From the NCBI GenBank assembly GCA_002361535.1, contig DETG01000038.1, forward strand, positions 6,957-51,867: a stretch of 44,911 bases of DNA. Reading direction: 5' to 3'. The translations under genes and the position numbers were made by a program. Each line of letters begins with the position of its first letter. Position 1 is the stretch's first letter. Positions 43,173-44,911 of the stretch are shown in pieces. Origin of the DNA: Prevotella sp. UBA3294. GTDB lineage: Bacteria > Bacteroidota > Bacteroidia > Bacteroidales > Bacteroidaceae. Under the pieces are notes generated by a model. That model worked only from the letters and a program-made list of their open reading frames with translations, was not told the origin of the DNA and searched no databases.

Positions 43173-43553
43173 ATGAATATGCTGCAGGCAGAGATATTAC
43201 CCGCTGATATGAAGGTGCTCATGAACCATATCTATGAGTTCAAGAAAGGTGTCAGGAACATGATCCTCTTTACGTTCAACCAACGTTATAAGGATTATGC
43301 CGAGAAACGTCTGCAGAGCAATGGTATCAGCTATATCATCCAGCCTGTGGGTAATGACCGTCTGAATCTTTTCTTTGGCAAGCGCGAATGTCTGGATGCT
43401 ATCAGAATGATGGTGACACGTCCATTGAATCAGCTCACCCCCGAGGAGGACTTTATCTTGGGTGCCATGCTGGGCTATGACATCTGTGCGCAGTGTGAAC
43501 GGTATTGCGAGCGGAAGGAACGGTCGTGCCGTCAGTGCCAGTGTGCGCAATAA
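43173..43553 (+). CDS. DUF2023 protein, flavodoxin-linked
   Basis: A 126-residue cytoplasmic protein of the DUF2023 family. The conserved N-terminal part is [19 protein letters not shown], and the middle contains [17 protein letters not shown]. The C-terminus carries eight cysteines within about 30 residues, starting at [16 protein letters not shown], which could bind a metal or iron-sulfur cluster. It follows fldA after 22 bases and shares its transcript. Function is unknown; the constant link with flavodoxin suggests a partner or regulator, as inference. An in-frame ATG at 43179 would shorten it by two residues. Confidence 0.85.
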   Translation: MNMLQAEILPADMKVLMNHIYEFKKGVRNMILFTFNQRYKDYAEKRLQSNGISYIIQPVGNDRLNLFFGKRECLDAIRMMVTRPLNQLTPEEDFILGAMLGYDICAQCERYCERKERSCRQCQCAQ

Positions 43554-43623
43554 CTGCCATTGGGAGCGTGAAGAATAAATCTTGTTCGCTAAATAAAATT
43601 CATAATGTTTTTGTATAATAAGA

Positions 43624-43651
43624 AAAGGACTTGCCGTGAGGTAAGTCCTTT
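43624..43651. terminator. Bidirectional terminator between DUF2023 and pheS
   Basis: AAAGGACTTGCC and GGTAAGTCCTTT form a 12-base-pair stem (one G-T pair) around GTGA, with A's on one side and T's on the other. It can serve both convergent genes. Confidence 0.85.
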
Positions 43652-43678
43652 GTTTGATGATCTGTCCGGAACAGTTCC

Positions 43679-44719
43679 TTAGTAGGCAGCCTCGAACTCT
43701 TTCAGGAAACGGGTGTCGTTCTCGGAGAACATACGGAGATCGCTCACCTGATATTTCAAATTGGTGATACGTTCCACACCTAAGCCGAAAGCATAGCCGC
43801 TATATACCTTACTGTCGATGCCACAGAGTTCCAGCACGTTGGGATCCACCATTCCACATCCTAAGATCTCTACCCAACCGGTGTGCTTGCAGAAACCACA
43901 ACCCTTTCCACCACAGATGTGACAGGAAATGTCCATCTCGGCACTTGGTTCCGTGAAGGGGAAGTAACTTGGACGGAGACGGATCTTCGTATCAGCTCCA
44001 AACAGCTCACGGGCGAAGGAGAGAAGTACCTGTTTCAGGTCAGTAAACGATACATTCTTGTCAATAAATAATCCTTCTATCTGGTGGAAGAAACAATGGG
44101 CACGGGCGGTAATGGCCTCGTTCCGATATACCCGACCAGGACAGATGATACGGATCGGGGGCTGCTGGCGTTCCATGACACGAGCTTGCACACTGGATGT
44201 ATGACTGCGAAGGAGGATATTTTTCGTGACATCACCAGTGGCCGACTGTTCCACAAAGAAGGTGTCTTGCATGTCACGGGCTGGATGGTCTGCCGCGAAG
44301 TTCATCTTTGTGAACACATGGAGGTCATCCTCTACTTCCGGACCATCAGCTAAGACGAAGCCCATGCGTTGGAAAATATCGATGATCTCATTGCGTACGA
44401 TGGTCAGCGGGTGGCGCGTACCTAACTCCACGGGATAGGCAGTGCGGGTAAGATCAATATGATGGGTGGTGTCTTCGGCTGCTGCTGTCTCTTCACGCAG
44501 GGCATTGATGCGCTCGGTTGCTTTCTGCTTCAGTTCGTTAATCTTGATGCCAACGGTTTTCTTCTGGTCGGCTGCTACATCACGGAACTCTTGCATCAAG
44601 GCATTGATCTCGCCTTTTTTGCTGAGGTACTTCAGTCGCAAAGCCTCTATTTCTTCTGCATTAGAGGCAGACAATTCACTCACTTCTTTGAGAAGTTCTT
44701 CAATTTTGTCAAGTATCAT
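43679..44719 (-). CDS. pheS: Phenylalanyl-tRNA synthetase alpha subunit (PheS)
   Basis: A 346-residue class II aminoacyl-tRNA synthetase subunit that charges tRNA-Phe together with PheT, which is not in this window. The N-terminal coiled coil (about 1-85) binds tRNA. Class II motifs are visible: GFVLADGPEVEDDLHVF, motif 2 ICPGRVYRNE and HQIEGLFIDKNVSF, and motif 3 GYAFGLGVERI. The CHICGGKGCGFCKHTG cysteine segment is normal for PheS of this group. Length and ends are typical. It is probably transcribed from the -7 element at 44748-44755. Confidence 0.96.
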   Translation of the reverse strand: MILDKIEELLKEVSELSASNAEEIEALRLKYLSKKGEINALMQEFRDVAADQKKTVGIKINELKQKATERINALREETAAAEDTTHHIDLTRTAYPVELGTRHPLTIVRNEIIDIFQRMGFVLADGPEVEDDLHVFTKMNFAADHPARDMQDTFFVEQSATGDVTKNILLRSHTSSVQARVMERQQPPIRIICPGRVYRNEAITARAHCFFHQIEGLFIDKNVSFTDLKQVLLSFARELFGADTKIRLRPSYFPFTEPSAEMDISCHICGGKGCGFCKHTGWVEILGCGMVDPNVLELCGIDSKVYSGYAFGLGVERITNLKYQVSDLRMFSENDTRFLKEFEAAY

Positions 44720-44747
44720 GATTATCTTGAATTTACAAATTTGGGTG

Positions 44748-44755
44748 CAAAGTTA
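44748..44755 (-). promoter_or_regulatory. -7 element for pheS
   Basis: The minus strand reads TAACTTTG followed by CACCC, 28 bases before the start codon. No well-spaced -33 element was found. From here to the end of the window (44756-44911) I see no gene. Confidence 0.5.
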
Positions 44756-44911
44756 CGAAAAAAGACTGTAACAAAGAAGCAATTTTCGAAGATTAACGCA
44801 GAATGACCGTAAATAAAAGGCAAGACAGGGAATAATGGGGAATCAAAGGAGGGAGGGAAAAGGCAACTTGATGCGGATTGGCGCATGAGTTAGGTCTCTA
44901 AATCGGACTCG

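Noticed and set aside
44840..44911. Possible partial tRNA at the window end (GTTAGGTCTCTAAATC)
   Set aside because: I could not fit a five-base-pair anticodon stem with a seven-base loop, and no acceptor or T-arm is visible before the window ends.

Overview
This window is chromosomal DNA of a member of the Bacteroidota, most likely Prevotellaceae or a close Bacteroidales relative. The evidence is the gene content: TonB-dependent receptors with carboxypeptidase-like N-terminal domains, DUF4922, DUF4876 and DUF2023 proteins, AmpG-like and FHS-family transporters, and a pyrK-pyrD pair. Genes also lack clear Shine-Dalgarno sites, and many are preceded by the Bacteroidota promoter pattern TTG/TTTG, 19-20 bases, then TAnnTTTG. 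No rRNA, tRNA, CRISPR array, insertion sequence or prophage was recognised. The species was not determined.

Layout. 1-1059 is a gene-free, repeat-rich stretch. 1060-7479 carries a large three-part glycosyltransferase/DUF4922/SpoIID fusion and two tandem AmpG-like MFS transporters, probably concerned with cell-wall material. 7386-9585 (minus) is aguA-aguB, converting agmatine to putrescine. 9839-13269 holds a TonB-dependent receptor and a lipoprotein nuclease. 13392-15226 holds a Nif3-family protein and a coiled-coil zinc-ribbon protein. 15317-17761 has an FHS sugar transporter convergent with a bile-acid-symporter-family protein. 17921-23416 is a giant DUF4011 helicase-nuclease. 23497-32221 is an envelope locus: TonB receptor, small lipoprotein, outer-membrane barrel, DUF4876 lipoprotein and M16 metallopeptidase. 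32222-32997 is a second repeat-rich gene-free stretch. 32998-34543 is a divergent pair, a solitary PD-(D/E)XK nuclease and holA. After an AT-rich gap come an XRE-type regulator, pyrK-pyrD (pyrimidine synthesis), slyD-aroC (minus), a small exported protein, a subtilase, fldA-DUF2023 and pheS (minus).

The most unusual material is non-coding. The two gene-free stretches (1-681 and 32595-32945) share three repeat modules in different order, including arrays of alternating A- and T-tracts with a 22-base period. A second repeat family, degenerate heptanucleotide arrays, forms long hairpins between genes. It has also entered coding sequence: in aguA the heptamer is read as the heptapeptide ERREERG at two loops. 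The best candidate for a little-described functional unit is the 23497-32221 envelope locus. It contains two lipoproteins sharing a domain, and it ends in a PqqL-sized M16 peptidase, which recalls TonB-dependent protein-import systems.
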